Source: Sordariomycetes sp. S80-01Y (taxonomy: Eukaryota; Ascomycota; Sordariomycetes). Taken from it: a DNA stretch of 64,000 nucleotides. The notes under the pieces are model-generated. The model did no database searches and was not told the DNA's origin. It saw nothing but the letters and a program-made list of their open reading frames with translations. Below, piece by piece: positions 1 to 10,241 of the stretch. The DNA lies in NCBI GenBank assembly GCA_037042185.1, contig JAXQJY010000031.1, forward strand, positions 1,736,001 through 1,800,000. The letters are read 5' to 3'. Positions within the stretch are counted from its first letter, which is position 1. Every line of letters starts with the position of its first letter. The position numbers and the translations under genes are program-made.

Positions 1-1
1 G

Positions 2-415
2 CGAATCGTCAGGGGCCTGCAGTACGCAGGCATGTTCTTCATTGGAGGCGGCGTCAGCTCTGCGACGCCCTTGGCCATGAGCTGGGTCTGCATAAATGCG
101 AATCCTCACTACGTACGGGCCATCGTCTTGGGATTCATGCTCGCCATCGGCAACCTGGCGTCCTTCGTCGCGTCCTTTGTCTATGTCAAGACCAACGCCC
201 CACGATATACCGTCGGCCACTCCATCAACACAGTATTCAACTTCTCACTGCTCCTCATGAACTTCTGTGCGCTCGCCTGGATGAAGCGTGAGAACCGCGC
301 ACGCGAGCAGGGTCTGCGTGATGACCGCCTGGAGAAGCCCGCCGAGGGCATGACGAGGGAGGAGTACGAGATGCACCTTGGGTGGGATCATCCAAGGTTC
401 AGGTTCCATTTGTGA
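2..415 (+). CDS. Anion:cation symporter-type MFS transporter, C-terminal part
   Basis: This is the last 137 residues of a plasma-membrane carrier; the reading frame is open to the left edge, so the gene starts outside the window. Two or three hydrophobic helices are visible (around IVLGFMLAIGNLASFVASFV and FNFSLLLMNFCALAWM), followed by a charged cytoplasmic tail rich in Arg/Glu. The NAPRY motif between the last helices and a tail ending in HPRFRFHL are typical of the Dal5/allantoate permease-like ACS family, which carries organic anions such as vitamins or allantoate. The substrate cannot be inferred. The next gene is convergent. Confidence 0.75.
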   Translation, partial: RIVRGLQYAGMFFIGGGVSSATPLAMSWVCINANPHYVRAIVLGFMLAIGNLASFVASFVYVKTNAPRYTVGHSINTVFNFSLLLMNFCALAWMKRENRAREQGLRDDRLEKPAEGMTREEYEMHLGWDHPRFRFHL

Positions 416-794
416 GGGCGGCATCCCAGGTCCTGCCCTGGTGGTTTGGGGTTTTCATCCTTTACCGGTGGTAGAAACTGATTGAGTTTGTGGAGGCCTT
501 TTGATACGGACATGATATCGTTCGGTAGCCAGAATATGTACTGCTCGGTTGGGTGATGTTCTTTAGCATGCAAGGCGAAGGGGGTCTATTTCTGGATTAG
601 GTATATTCTTGCAAGGCAAAAATGTTTCCTCTCGGTGTATTCATTGAAGGTTCTATCCTATCCTGGTCCCATGGTATACCGTGCTCGTAACAAACAAGTC
701 CGCTCCTTCGCAGTCCGCGCCACCCGTGTGTCTATACATGCCCAACCTTAAGGCGTCACCAATCCATGCTCCTTGTCAGCCTTCTCCTCGGGCA
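416..794. other. Convergent intergenic stretch
   Basis: Lies between two convergent genes. It should hold both 3' untranslated regions; I see no convincing gene. Confidence 0.5.
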
Positions 795-3761
795 CTACCC
801 CTCATCAGGCCGTATGCAAAGCTCCAGCACCGCTCTCTCCCTCTCCCTCGTGCTCTTGTCTTTGGACACCTCGCCGCCCTGCGAGCTTCTGCACACCACA
901 GGCGCGAGGATCTCCGCGAACCGCCGCTCCTTCCCGCGTCTTCTCTTCCTGGCCTCTTCCTCCTTCTTGGGGGCGCTCTTCCTGAAGCTCAGCCTCCTCT
1001 GCGGCACCTCGCCTCCTGGTAAGGCAGGCGTTAGCTCCGCTGCGATCCGAGCCAGAGCGGTGGTGAGGAACACAAACGCAATATTGTGCGTCGGTGCCTG
1101 CGTTAGATTATCTAAGATCTGCAGCTTGGCTTCGCCGGAATTTTGTGGGAGTGTCGGCAGGGCGGTCGAGAGCTTCGCCCAGAGGTGGTGAGGGATAATG
1201 CCGTCGGTCAGGGAGGTGAGGAAGAGGGTCAGAATCGACGACACAGCCTCGAGTTTGTGAGTGGAGGAGGTTTCGATTGGAAGGGACGGGATGAGGGGTT
1301 TTCCTGTGTCGAGGGCTGTGATGAGGGTTTGCGTCAAGGCGTCAAGGGTTTCTCTCGGAGCAGCCCATGCGGAGGAATCAAGAGGCCATCCCACCGCTTT
1401 GGGGACAGTGATGTCGTCCAGCATAGCTTCATCTGCGATGCAGCGCTCCGCCAAATCCTCCATGGCAGTCGTGATTTTGAAGAGTTCCTGCGGCGCGGAG
1501 AACTTCTGCTCTTTGTCGTAGGAAATGCTGCCCTTGATGTCATTCTCCTTCGCGAAGGCCCGGATACCGCCGTCGGGAACGCGGATGAGCTCGTCGACTG
1601 AGCGACCGAAGCAGGAGGGGAGCCATGTTCCGCGAATGGGGATGAAGTGATCCCGGCCATCTTCCACGCGCAGTACCAGGACGTCTTCAATGGATGCTGA
1701 GGCGTCATTCAGGGAGCGAAGGAGCGGTATGCCGGTGATTTGAGCGGCAATGTGCGCGAGGACTGTTTCTCCAGGCTCGAGGGTAACAGTCTTCCCCAAG
1801 ACTGATTGTTCCTCCTCGTTGATGTCGGGACTTGTGAACGATGTGGATAACCAGCCGCCATACGAAGGCTCTGTCTCGCCGTCTTCATCTGTGTTGCTGG
1901 GCTTTTCGACGAACGAGAACGTGGCAGACACTCCCCCCGTATTCGCGATCGTGAGCGAGCAGCTCTTCTTCTGCATGAACTGAATTTCACCAAAGTCGAT
2001 GGCACTCTCGTCGTACCCTTTGCCACCCTCTGCTATGACGGTAACGCCAGGCCTTCCCTCGTTTTCTGCGCGGTCGAGTTGTTTTGCTACCTCAGCATGG
2101 ACAATGGACTTGAGCTCCGGCACTACGGCGTCGTAGTCCAATGTAAAAATTGATATTATCGGCTTGTGGTCCGAGGAGGTGATGCCTTGGTGAGAAGTAT
2201 AGATTTCAAGTTTAATGCGATCTTTGAAGCCTTCCTTCGTAACCACCTCCTCGGCGGGCGGATCTTCGTTCTCGTCATATTCGTCGTACTCGTAGTCCGA
2301 TGTGTCCTTTGCGGACGGCTGGTCAGCCTGGTCTTCGCCGTCCTGCTCCGGGTCGTAGGTAAATAAGACATCATCGTCCTCCTCTATTCCACGCGACTTC
2401 ATCTCGTCGTCCTTGAGCTTCGCAATTGCTTCATCCACGACCTTCTTTTCGTAATCTTGCTTATCTTTTCTGGTTCGGAAGAGGATGCGATCGCACCAAC
2501 TGGGCGCTCGTTGCTTCTCACTCGAATCGAACAAGCCGACGGTGCCGACATCATATTTGTACGTTGGCAAGAATGTTATGGGTCCTTCTCGCCAGCCGTC
2601 GTGGAAGGCTTTGCGCTCCTTGACTATCCGTCTCAGTTGATCATGGGGTAATAGCGAGTCGAGAGTTGCTTGGAGAGATGTCGGGTCCTGGCTTGGGTCT
2701 TCTGGGAAATCATCGGGGTCTGGCAACGAGCTCTCGGAGTCGAAGCTCTCATCCCTCGAATGGGATGACTGTGTCGTCGAATCGTCGTCGCTGTCTGAGC
2801 TCCTCATAACAATGACTCCCTCGCCTTCAGGAAGCTTCACAGGCTGGTTTTCATCCGCGCCGTACTCGCCCCTGGTATGCAATGTAAGCAACCTCCGGAT
2901 ATCGTCACCTGGCAACCCATCGAGACGATAATTCAAGTCTCCAAACCAGAACCCGAAGTCCTCCTCGCCGATTCCTTCACTATCGTCTGACTCAACACCA
3001 GCATGCACGACTGGGTCAAAACGTGTCTTGGAAACAATGTGCTTGGCATCCGCACACCTCCTGTCCAGGTTTGCGTTCGACGCGCCACTAGCGAGATGGC
3101 AGTTCACAAAAACCATCCTCGTCGTTTCTCCCAAGACTATACGGGTTGCTACGGCGCCTTTGTTGGCGAACCAGCCACCGATACCAGTGCCGATTTGTTT
3201 GGTGCTGACGTTGCTGATGGTGGGTGCGATTTCGGGGCTGGCATAGACGAGGAGCAGGAGGCCGAACATTTGTTCCGACATGACCATCTGATAGCCTGCA
3301 GGCATGGCAGCTTCGAGGGCGGCTTGCCATTTCTCGGTGGCACTGTTGTCTGTGTAGACGGCACGGGTCATGTATTCCTTGGTCAGGTTCAAGTCCACGA
3401 TCTCCTGCAGGCCGAGCACGTAGAGTCCAATCTTGTTCCCACCCATCAGTCGTGGCTTCGAGTCGTCTGTCGCTTCACCCTCATTACCACCCTCAACCGC
3501 CGGGTTCTCATCTAGGTTCAGCGCCGCGAAGTCCTCGTCCAACCCCTCGCCCTCGACGAACCAGCGGGCGAGGTCCTTGTCCGTCCCTGGGCATGCCGCG
3601 ACATTCCACGTCCCAATCTTGACCCTTGTCCGATGAGGCTTGACATATTCTGAGCGACGAGCGTAGACGGCGCGGGCGAGGGAGTAAGGCGTGGCAGAGA
3701 CGTCGACGGGTTCGGATTCAATTGACGGCGCCACCGAGGGCGCACCAGTTGAAGCCACCAT
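795..3761 (-). CDS. Type II inositol polyphosphate 5-phosphatase (OCRL/INPP5B-like)
   Basis: A single exon encodes 988 residues. The enzyme removes the 5-phosphate from phosphoinositides such as PI(4,5)P2 on internal and plasma membranes. The catalytic domain runs from about residue 46 to 550: GTWNVAACPG, GLQEIVDLN, GWFANKGAV, WFGDLNYRL (about 272), PTYKYDVG with RAPSWCDRI, and the closing SDHKPI motif. Acidic inserts split the domain. A beta-rich ASH-like segment (about 575-730) and a degenerate RhoGAP-like domain (about 760-950) follow, the order seen in OCRL. I chose the ATG at 3759-3761, which has an ACCATGG context; the frame is open 12 codons further but without another ATG. Dcp1 is divergent, 615 bases away. 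Confidence 0.9.
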   Translation of the reverse strand: MVASTGAPSVAPSIESEPVDVSATPYSLARAVYARRSEYVKPHRTRVKIGTWNVAACPGTDKDLARWFVEGEGLDEDFAALNLDENPAVEGGNEGEATDDSKPRLMGGNKIGLYVLGLQEIVDLNLTKEYMTRAVYTDNSATEKWQAALEAAMPAGYQMVMSEQMFGLLLLVYASPEIAPTISNVSTKQIGTGIGGWFANKGAVATRIVLGETTRMVFVNCHLASGASNANLDRRCADAKHIVSKTRFDPVVHAGVESDDSEGIGEEDFGFWFGDLNYRLDGLPGDDIRRLLTLHTRGEYGADENQPVKLPEGEGVIVMRSSDSDDDSTTQSSHSRDESFDSESSLPDPDDFPEDPSQDPTSLQATLDSLLPHDQLRRIVKERKAFHDGWREGPITFLPTYKYDVGTVGLFDSSEKQRAPSWCDRILFRTRKDKQDYEKKVVDEAIAKLKDDEMKSRGIEEDDDVLFTYDPEQDGEDQADQPSAKDTSDYEYDEYDENEDPPAEEVVTKEGFKDRIKLEIYTSHQGITSSDHKPIISIFTLDYDAVVPELKSIVHAEVAKQLDRAENEGRPGVTVIAEGGKGYDESAIDFGEIQFMQKKSCSLTIANTGGVSATFSFVEKPSNTDEDGETEPSYGGWLSTSFTSPDINEEEQSVLGKTVTLEPGETVLAHIAAQITGIPLLRSLNDASASIEDVLVLRVEDGRDHFIPIRGTWLPSCFGRSVDELIRVPDGGIRAFAKENDIKGSISYDKEQKFSAPQELFKITTAMEDLAERCIADEAMLDDITVPKAVGWPLDSSAWAAPRETLDALTQTLITALDTGKPLIPSLPIETSSTHKLEAVSSILTLFLTSLTDGIIPHHLWAKLSTALPTLPQNSGEAKLQILDNLTQAPTHNIAFVFLTTALARIAAELTPALPGGEVPQRRLSFRKSAPKKEEEARKRRRGKERRFAEILAPVVCRSSQGGEVSKDKSTRERERAVLELCIRPDEG

Positions 3762-4376
3762 GGTTTGGCTGAGACAAAAAGAAGAAGGCCGCTTCAATAA
3801 ACGCCTCTAGCAGTTAAGAACGTGGTCCTTGCGCCGGGTGCTCTAGACCATTTTGGTTTTGATTAAGGTGTTTATGTAGCTGTCGCGGGCGCGGGATGTG
3901 GGCTGTGGAAGGGCAGTTGTGCAGACGGTCGGGTCAGGTAGTCGACGGGACAAATGTCAACGCATGATCATGCAAAGTGAGGATGCCCTGTGCAGTAACA
4001 GCTATGCGACCTTGTCAACTGACCGCAATTCAATGTCAAAGGAGGAGGGTAAGGAGGAAGCTCTTGGCAACAGCCCCGCGACGGAGTTGGGGAAGCTGAT
4101 GAGCGCATGATCGTCATTGCTCATTATCGATAGCGCCAGGCACTCCAGGCTTGGGCTGGGATCACCGAGCTTCGCTTCGCTTCCCCAACACCAGTCGGCG
4201 CATTCACTGACCACAACGCCATTTGTCCCGTCTCAGAAGTCTGCCATCCGGGCTTGTCCGCGCATCTATATTCTCGCCACGAGAACGACATCTACAGGCC
4301 CCTGGACCCTCCCTTACCACGGCAACCTGCAGCCTCACCGCGTCACCCAACCTCGACCCATCATCGCATCCCGACC
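3762..4376. promoter_or_regulatory. Shared divergent promoter region of the inositol 5-phosphatase and Dcp1 genes
   Basis: 615 bases separate the two start codons, so both promoters and leaders must fit here. No TATA box stands out. The last 150 bases before Dcp1 are pyrimidine-rich, as fungal leaders often are. Confidence 0.5.
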
Positions 4377-5078
4377 ATGTCCAAGCCACAGCACCAGAAG
4401 AAGGCTAAAGGCCAAGGCCACAAGCGCCAGCCCTCCAACCGCATTCCCGCTTCAGACTACGAGTCCGACATCGCAGCGATGCAGTCTGCCACCGACTACG
4501 AGCCCCCGAAATATGTGCGCACCGAGGACCAGATGAACCTCGACGTGCTCCAACGCTACCTCCCGTCCATCCGTCACATCATCCACGTCATGCCGCAGGT
4601 GGTCGTCTACACCACCTCACCCGATCTCACGGGCTGGGAGAAGTCTGACATAGAAGGGCCCATGTTCGTCTGCATGCAGCATCCGCTGCCCGAGGACCCG
4701 GAGCAGAGGCAGAGGGCGTGTGTGATTATCCTGAGTCGCAAGAATCTGCAGAACCTGACGGTGGACTTGGCGAGGGTGAGCGACATGGAGGTCAATGATA
4801 GCGTCAATCTTTTATTTCTGCAGGTGGAAGACGCCGGGGAGCCGTACAGCTCCAAGGTCTTTGGGCTGTTCTTTCACGAAGCGGAGGGGCAGAAGAGCAC
4901 GAGGGATTACGCGATTGCCATGATCGAGGAGACACGTAAGGCTGTCCGGGTGGCTGGAGCGCAGCAGGGCCCTGCGCCGGTGCAAGAGGCTGGACCAGCG
5001 ATGGAGGCTATCGGCAGTGGGCGGTTGACGATCGACGACTTGTTCAGGAGTCAGAATGGCGCGCACCCCATACATTGA
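4377..5078 (+). CDS. DCP1: mRNA decapping enzyme subunit 1 (Dcp1)
   Basis: A 233-residue protein without introns. Dcp1 activates the Dcp2 hydrolase that removes the 5' cap in cytoplasmic P-bodies. The basic, Gln/Lys-rich N-terminus with a DYESDIA motif and the following EVH1-type fold match filamentous-fungal Dcp1: NLDVLQRYLPSI, VVVYTTSPDLTGWEKSDIEG and MFVCMQ, then LSRKNLQNL and KVFGLFFHEAEG. The chosen ATG has an ACC context and begins the conserved basic N-terminus; the 41 codons upstream in frame lack an ATG and look like leader. It ends with a short Ala/Pro-rich tail and an IDDLFRS motif. Confidence 0.88.
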   Translation: MSKPQHQKKAKGQGHKRQPSNRIPASDYESDIAAMQSATDYEPPKYVRTEDQMNLDVLQRYLPSIRHIIHVMPQVVVYTTSPDLTGWEKSDIEGPMFVCMQHPLPEDPEQRQRACVIILSRKNLQNLTVDLARVSDMEVNDSVNLLFLQVEDAGEPYSSKVFGLFFHEAEGQKSTRDYAIAMIEETRKAVRVAGAQQGPAPVQEAGPAMEAIGSGRLTIDDLFRSQNGAHPIH

Positions 5079-6693
5079 GAGACATGGGCCGTACGAGGTT
5101 CAGAGAAATCAAGTCGCGTGCGAAGTGGTCAACGAGGAGGGTTAGCCACGATCGGGCCCCAGTCTCAGGTCGTAGACACCATGGCAGCGGCTCTGGAATT
5201 ATGACCGACCGTCAGAGTGACTGGGAGAGCAGCAGACTGAGGGGTGAGCTCCCTTGATTCTGATGGCTGTTGCATCCTGTGCAAGCGTCGATGCCTGGAA
5301 TGGCAATGAGGGACATCGATGCCCTGGCTCGGTCATCATGGAGAGCATCTTCCAAGCTCATCGCCAGGACCGTCCGTTGGGATAATGCCATATAGCGCAT
5401 TGGAGAGCATCTGATACCCTCGTGAACTGAATTAGAAAGGTATGAAAACATAATACAATAAGTGAAGATGCGCACACACTAGCCACCCGAGTGCATCTTA
5501 TGGCATTTGCCGAGATAGCTCATCCTCGATCGACAGCGCCAGCCATTGTGACGTACGGAAAGGGGCCAGAAAGGGGCGGCTCGGAACCTGCATCCCGCAA
5601 GCCGCCCGCTTGAGCCCCAAGAGGCCCTCCGAGACCTTTCTCGAGCTTCCACTCAATTGAAGGTCCAGATCAGATCAGATCAGTCGTGCACAGACACAGA
5701 GGTGCCGTGCAGCCCGTGGCCCGCCCGCTTCGAGCAAGTTTTGGGTCCGGTCGGTGGCTCGCCCGGTCCACAAACAATGTCCATCACCGACGATCCCCTA
5801 CTCGCCCGCGCGTCCCCATATTAAGCTCGTGATGGAGCACAACTCCGCGATCTGATCAATGCAAGCCAAGCACAAAGCCAAGCTGTCAAATCGCCGAGAC
5901 AGACGCTCCCAACTCGTTGGCTAAGTCGTTGGCTAACTGCGTGTCCGTCGTTGCGCTGCGATGAATGCCCATCGACAACCACCGACGACCAGCTTGGAGT
6001 CGAGCCGGCCTCACGCCCACCTCGCAGCCGAGCCACCTACCACATCCAGCCTCTCTCCCCATCGATGAAACTCCATTCCGTCTCGAAGGCGCTTCACCAC
6101 TTTTCCCAACAGGCAGGCCGGGCGCCGCCAGCCACTGAGCGATGGCGCGTTCCTGAAACAAGGCACAAAGTGCCGCGCAGATGCGCCGTCATTGGCCCCC
6201 CATCAACGATCAACAGCCGATCCCCGAACTCGCGTCCCGGTGAGCATCCACAAAGGGAGGCTGTAAAACGTCGAGCGCTTGCGTCACGAGACGTTGCGCC
6301 ATCGAGGGCCCGAGACGCTGTCTTGTGTTTTTGACTGCGACTTGCCTGTTTCTCTGCCCCTCGGACTCTTCTTGTCTTGGCTTTCTGAACCTGCACCTCT
6401 GACCGTTGCAGCTTCGTTTGATACTAAGTATACATTCCGACACGCTTGCCAGCCTGGCTATCCTCTCCTTTACTACCCTTACTCTCCCACACACACTCTC
6501 TCGTCCTTTTCCGCCCGCTACCAGAGCTGTGCTTTCCACATCGTCATCGTCTCTCATTGCAAGCTCGACATCGACTCTTGGCCGGTCCAAGCACATCACA
6601 ACCACACCAACCTTCTAAGCAAACCGCCCGTGGGACTCTACCATACTCAACCGCCCGGAATCTCTTGGAGCTGTACCACCTACCAACGACAAG
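5079..6693. other. Intergenic stretch and probable leader of the 45-residue peptide gene
   Basis: 1.6 kb without a convincing gene. It holds a short CAGAT tandem repeat at 5666-5683 and, from about 6400 onward, a pyrimidine-rich run that looks like the promoter and 5' leader of the small gene starting at 6694. Confidence 0.4.
5666..5683. repeat. CAGAT short tandem repeat
   Basis: About 3.6 copies of the five-base unit CAGAT lie in an intergenic stretch. No function is evident. Confidence 0.6.
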
Positions 6694-6831
6694 ATGAACT
6701 TCTCCAGCCTCTTCGCCGTCGCCTTTGCCGCCGTTGCGGTCGCACGGCCCATGTTCCCGATCGTGGACGACACCAACGGAGACCTGCTGGCCTTCCACCA
6801 TCCGACAGTGTCCTCGACGGATATTGAATAA
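6694..6831 (+). CDS. Very small secreted peptide (45 residues)
   Basis: A short frame opens with ATG in an AAGATG context and encodes MNFSSLFAVAFAAVAVARP, a textbook signal peptide with probable cleavage after AVA, then about 28 mature residues rich in Asp, His, Thr and Ser and without Cys. The mature part begins near RPMFPIVDD. Eleven bases after the stop codon there is a strong splice donor (GTATGT at 6844) and an acceptor CACAG ending at 7017 with an ACTAAT branch point, so the transcript appears to carry a spliced 3' untranslated region, which argues that it is expressed. I do not recognise the family. Too short for ordinary gene callers. Confidence 0.55.
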   Translation: MNFSSLFAVAFAAVAVARPMFPIVDDTNGDLLAFHHPTVSSTDIE

Positions 6832-7928
6832 AAGCTAGCAAAGGTATGTCCGTTTTTGTTTTATCTGCTTGTCTGCTATATGACGATCCATTACATTCAT
6901 TATGTTTCAAGACGGGGATGACCTGTATGATTCCAAATTTTACTCGTCTGGCGATAACGCTTGTGCTATTATGCGTCTCGAGCATCTCTTATAAACACTC
7001 ACTAATCCTCGGCACAGAAAATTCAAAACAAATGTACATACCCTTTCACACGGAGTTCATTTGAAAGGGCCGACAGCTCCAGCTTGATCTTGGGCGTTTA
7101 CAGGAAAGGGAGGCGATTTGAAGGCACACGGGCCTGTCTCGCCACGGCGTTTACTGGTATTCCGGCTCGGTCAGAGCCTAGAATCACTCGACATTGCTCG
7201 AAGGTCCATCATTATCACAATTTCAATTAACAGTTTTCAACCTCTGCAACTGCTGTCTCTGCCAGTCCCACTCGCGGGCATTGCCTCATACTTCTGATCA
7301 TCTCGACCTTCCGCGGGGTCTGGTTCCAGTGAACTTGGTTTCTTCTCTCGAAGCACTAACAATTAATGAAGGGGATGCTTTGAATACAAAGGGAGCATTG
7401 AGTGAGGTCAGGAAATTGATCCAACGTATTTGCAATGACCTGTACATGAAAAGTGACGCCAAGAACACCCCAGAATAGGTGACATGCATGTGCGAGCCCG
7501 CCCTATTGGCACCCCCAGCCCTGTGCCAAGCGCGCTCAACGTCAACTCCAAAAGTCAGCCCGCGATCACCAACTTTCTTCTAATCGACATCTAACGCTCC
7601 CACGCCCAAATTTTGACCAACGAAGACTGCCCTTGCCGATCACGTCCTCCATTCTCGGAGAGAGCCCTCAGAAAACAACCTCCCAACCCAGCATATTGTG
7701 CAAATCGAGCATCAAGCCTCGAGGCAGAGTTGCAAAGGCCGATCTCGCGACACCGGCAGCACACTCATCCAACCCGCCGACGTGCTCAACGACAGCAGCA
7801 ACTCGATATCGCATGTGAAGTAGGGTCTCCGTCTGCTTAGAAAGCATCGCATTGCGACGGGCCCCCTCGCGCCCTCGCGCGCACCTCTCCCGACCTCTCC
7901 CAACACCACCGTCACAACCGCCCTCGCA
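6832..7928. other. 3' region of the small peptide gene and promoter of Ctk2
   Basis: Holds the inferred 3'-UTR intron 6844-7017 of the small peptide gene. From about 7490 to 7928 it is a pyrimidine-rich promoter/leader for the cyclin gene. A 94-codon frame at 7194-7478 has no recognisable features. Confidence 0.4.
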
Positions 7929-9339
7929 ATGTCGCCCACCCAACAGCCGAACGGGCACGCCCGCATAGGCCCTCATCCCGGCCACATAACCTCGTCCAAC
8001 CTCTACATCCCCTCCGCCTTCATCCACACCTCCCTCGCCTCCTCGACCCCGGACCCGAGCCGGGAGGACAGCAACCGCATCTCCGGGGTGCAGCTCATCG
8101 ATACCGTGCGCACCAAGCTTGCCCTCCCCGTCCGGACCTTCGCGACGGCATGCGTCTACTACCACCGTTTCCGTCTTGCCTTCAAGGTTGACGAGTACAG
8201 CTACCAGGACGCCGCGCTGGCGTGCCTGTTTGTCGCCTGCAAGGTCGAGGACACCATCAAGAAGAGCAGGGACGTGCTGGCTGGGGCGTACAACGTTAAG
8301 AACGCTGATAAGCCTGCGGCGCCGGATGACAAGGTACGATTATCTCCCGCCGCGTCTGTGCACAGCACGTTAGACATGATCAGAAACTAACAAGGCACAG
8401 ATCTTCGACCAACCCTCCAAAGTCCTCATCGGCCTCGAGCGCCTCATCCTCGAGACAATCGGCTTCGACTTCCGCACGCGCCATCCCTTCCCGCTCCTCG
8501 TCAAGACCACCCGCTCCATCCTGCCGCCCTCGGCCGACCCGCTGACGTTGAAGCACTTCTTCGACACAGCCTACGCCATGAGCATCGACCTCTACAAGAC
8601 CTTCATCCCCATAAAACGCACCACCTTCTCCATGGTCTGCGCCTGCGTCGACCTCACCTCGAGGTTGCTGGGGGGCCCTGCGCGCGAAGCTGTCGAAAGC
8701 TTCGTGGAGAAGAAAACGCGGGAGGGCGTGCTGAGCACCGCGGCGGTCATGGAAACGATGCTGGATTTGCTGGACCTGTACGTCCAGCATGGTAAGATGA
8801 CCAAGCTCGGCACAAGATTCGACCAGGGTCTCTTCATGGACATAAAGATCAGCCTCAACAAATCGGCAGAGTCGCTGAAGCTCCCGAGGCATCTCACGCC
8901 CGTCTGCGCGTCGTGCACAATCCATCCTTCCACCTCGGACCCCAGCAACCCCTCCATGGCCATCGCGAGCCCCATCGCCAGCTCGGTCCGCGCGCCAAAG
9001 GGACAGGATGGCACCATGCGCTTCATCTTTGACCCCGAGGCCGCGTCCAACGAACGGAGGGAGACGGGAGGGTACTTCAGGGAGGAGTGGGAGGAGCACG
9101 AGGTCGAGGTCGACGAGCCCATCCCTCCACCGCCGTCACACCCTAGGGGCGGCGGCCGCGACGACGGCGGGAGGGGCTGGGACGACGGCAGGGGTGGCGG
9201 CAGGGGCGGCGGAAGCCGCGAAGACGGCCGCGGCGGGAGGGGAGGAAGAGGAAGAGGCAGGGGACGGTGGGAGGGACCGTACGGCAATGGACCCTTCAGA
9301 GGGGATCATAGGGGTCGTGGTCGCGGACGAGGGAGGTAG
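7929..9339 (+). CDS. CTK2: Cyclin subunit of the RNA polymerase II CTD kinase (Ctk2-like)
   Basis: Exons 7929-8333 and 8401-9339 give 447 residues; the 67-base intron has a GTACGA donor, CTAAC branch and CACAG acceptor and falls between codons (DDK/IFD). The N-terminal cyclin box contains RTFATACVYYHRF, DAALACLFVACKVEDT and IGFDFRTRHPFPLL, the last being characteristic of Ctk2/cyclin K-type partners of CTD kinases. As part of CTDK-I it would drive Ser2 phosphorylation during elongation in the nucleus. The last 70 residues are an RGG/GGR-rich tail, likely RNA-binding and made of GC-rich, repetitive DNA. Cyclin K/T alternatives cannot be fully excluded. Confidence 0.82.
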
Positions 9340-9935
9340 CGGCATCAGGCCAGCGAGAAGTTGGGGTGGTCGGATTGGGGGAGCAAGATGGAACAGGATA
9401 CCAGAGGTGATCTGTTCTTCCTGGTGCTTCTAGATAAAATAGTAAATACAGTAAGGAATGCCCCTCGAGACAGGGCAGCATCCTGACCATTGATACCTGA
9501 GATCAACCGCAAAAACATGTGAACACAATTCTGTCAGCGGTCCTCTCAAGCCAAGGTATCGCCTACTCGTGAGTAGCGAGATGTAGCTGCGGTAAACAAC
9601 AGGATTGAGGCACCGACATATCACACACACGCTTCGCGAGGGGCACCAGATTATTCAAAGGTTCGATTGTCTATACAACAGCCCTACGAACCCATCGGAG
9701 GGAAGCAAGGAACCGCCCCAAATATACACAAAAAGGCGACTCCCCCTCCCTCCCAACCACGCCGTTTGGATTCTTCCTCCCAATCTTCCCTGTACACCCA
9801 GAAAAGAAATACCAATCGAAAGCCTTGGAAGAAAGAATAGGCGTGCTTCAACTCGCTCTTACTCACTCAGGAATCGTTCCTCCACCTCTTCCCTTTTCTC
9901 CATAAATGATAACAGATGATTAAAGTAGCCCACAG
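9340..9935. other. Intergenic stretch downstream of Ctk2
   Basis: About 600 bases with the 3' end of Ctk2. I see no gene; a 104-codon frame at 9605-9919 has no protein-like features. Confidence 0.4.
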
Positions 9936-10175
9936 CTAGTCGTCAACCCACGATAGATGTACATCCAATATGAGATATCCGACCGCCAGCAGGAAGAATA
10001 GGATGGCTGAGAAGACGCCCAATCTATCGTGTTTGGGGCGTGGGCCATGCAAAAAATAGGAAACGCAGGGAAGAGTCGCCGCGAGGACGCCGAGTATCGC
10101 GAAGTGCTCAGGTCCAGGTTCTAGGAACCTGTGAGGGAACGTCCGATGAGCGTCTCGTGAGATCGGAACTCTTCC
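9936..10175 (-). other. Orphan open frame encoding two membrane helices, no ATG
   Basis: A stop-to-stop frame of 79 codons ends at TAG (9936-9938). It reads like a real small membrane protein: a charged start with SRDAHRTFPHRF, EPGPEHFAILGVLAATLPCV as helix 1, a basic loop HGPRPKHDRLG, and FSAILFFLLAVGYLILDV as helix 2, ending in HLSWVDD. There is no ATG in this frame, nor any ATG between it and the Msb2 stop codon at 10242, although possible acceptors (CTGAG, CTCACAG) lie at its 5' end. It may be the last exon of a small gene whose first exon overlaps Msb2, a relic, or chance. Confidence 0.3.
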
Positions 10176-10241
10176 TCAGGGTATCGAAGTGTAGATAAGA
10201 AATGGTGTAGTGATTGGCTTTCGACGCAGATGGTCGGGGCT

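Noticed and set aside
5951-6334. 127-codon frame before the small peptide gene
   Set aside because: Arg/Pro/Ser-rich, no features, and an antisense frame of similar size; probably promoter or leader.
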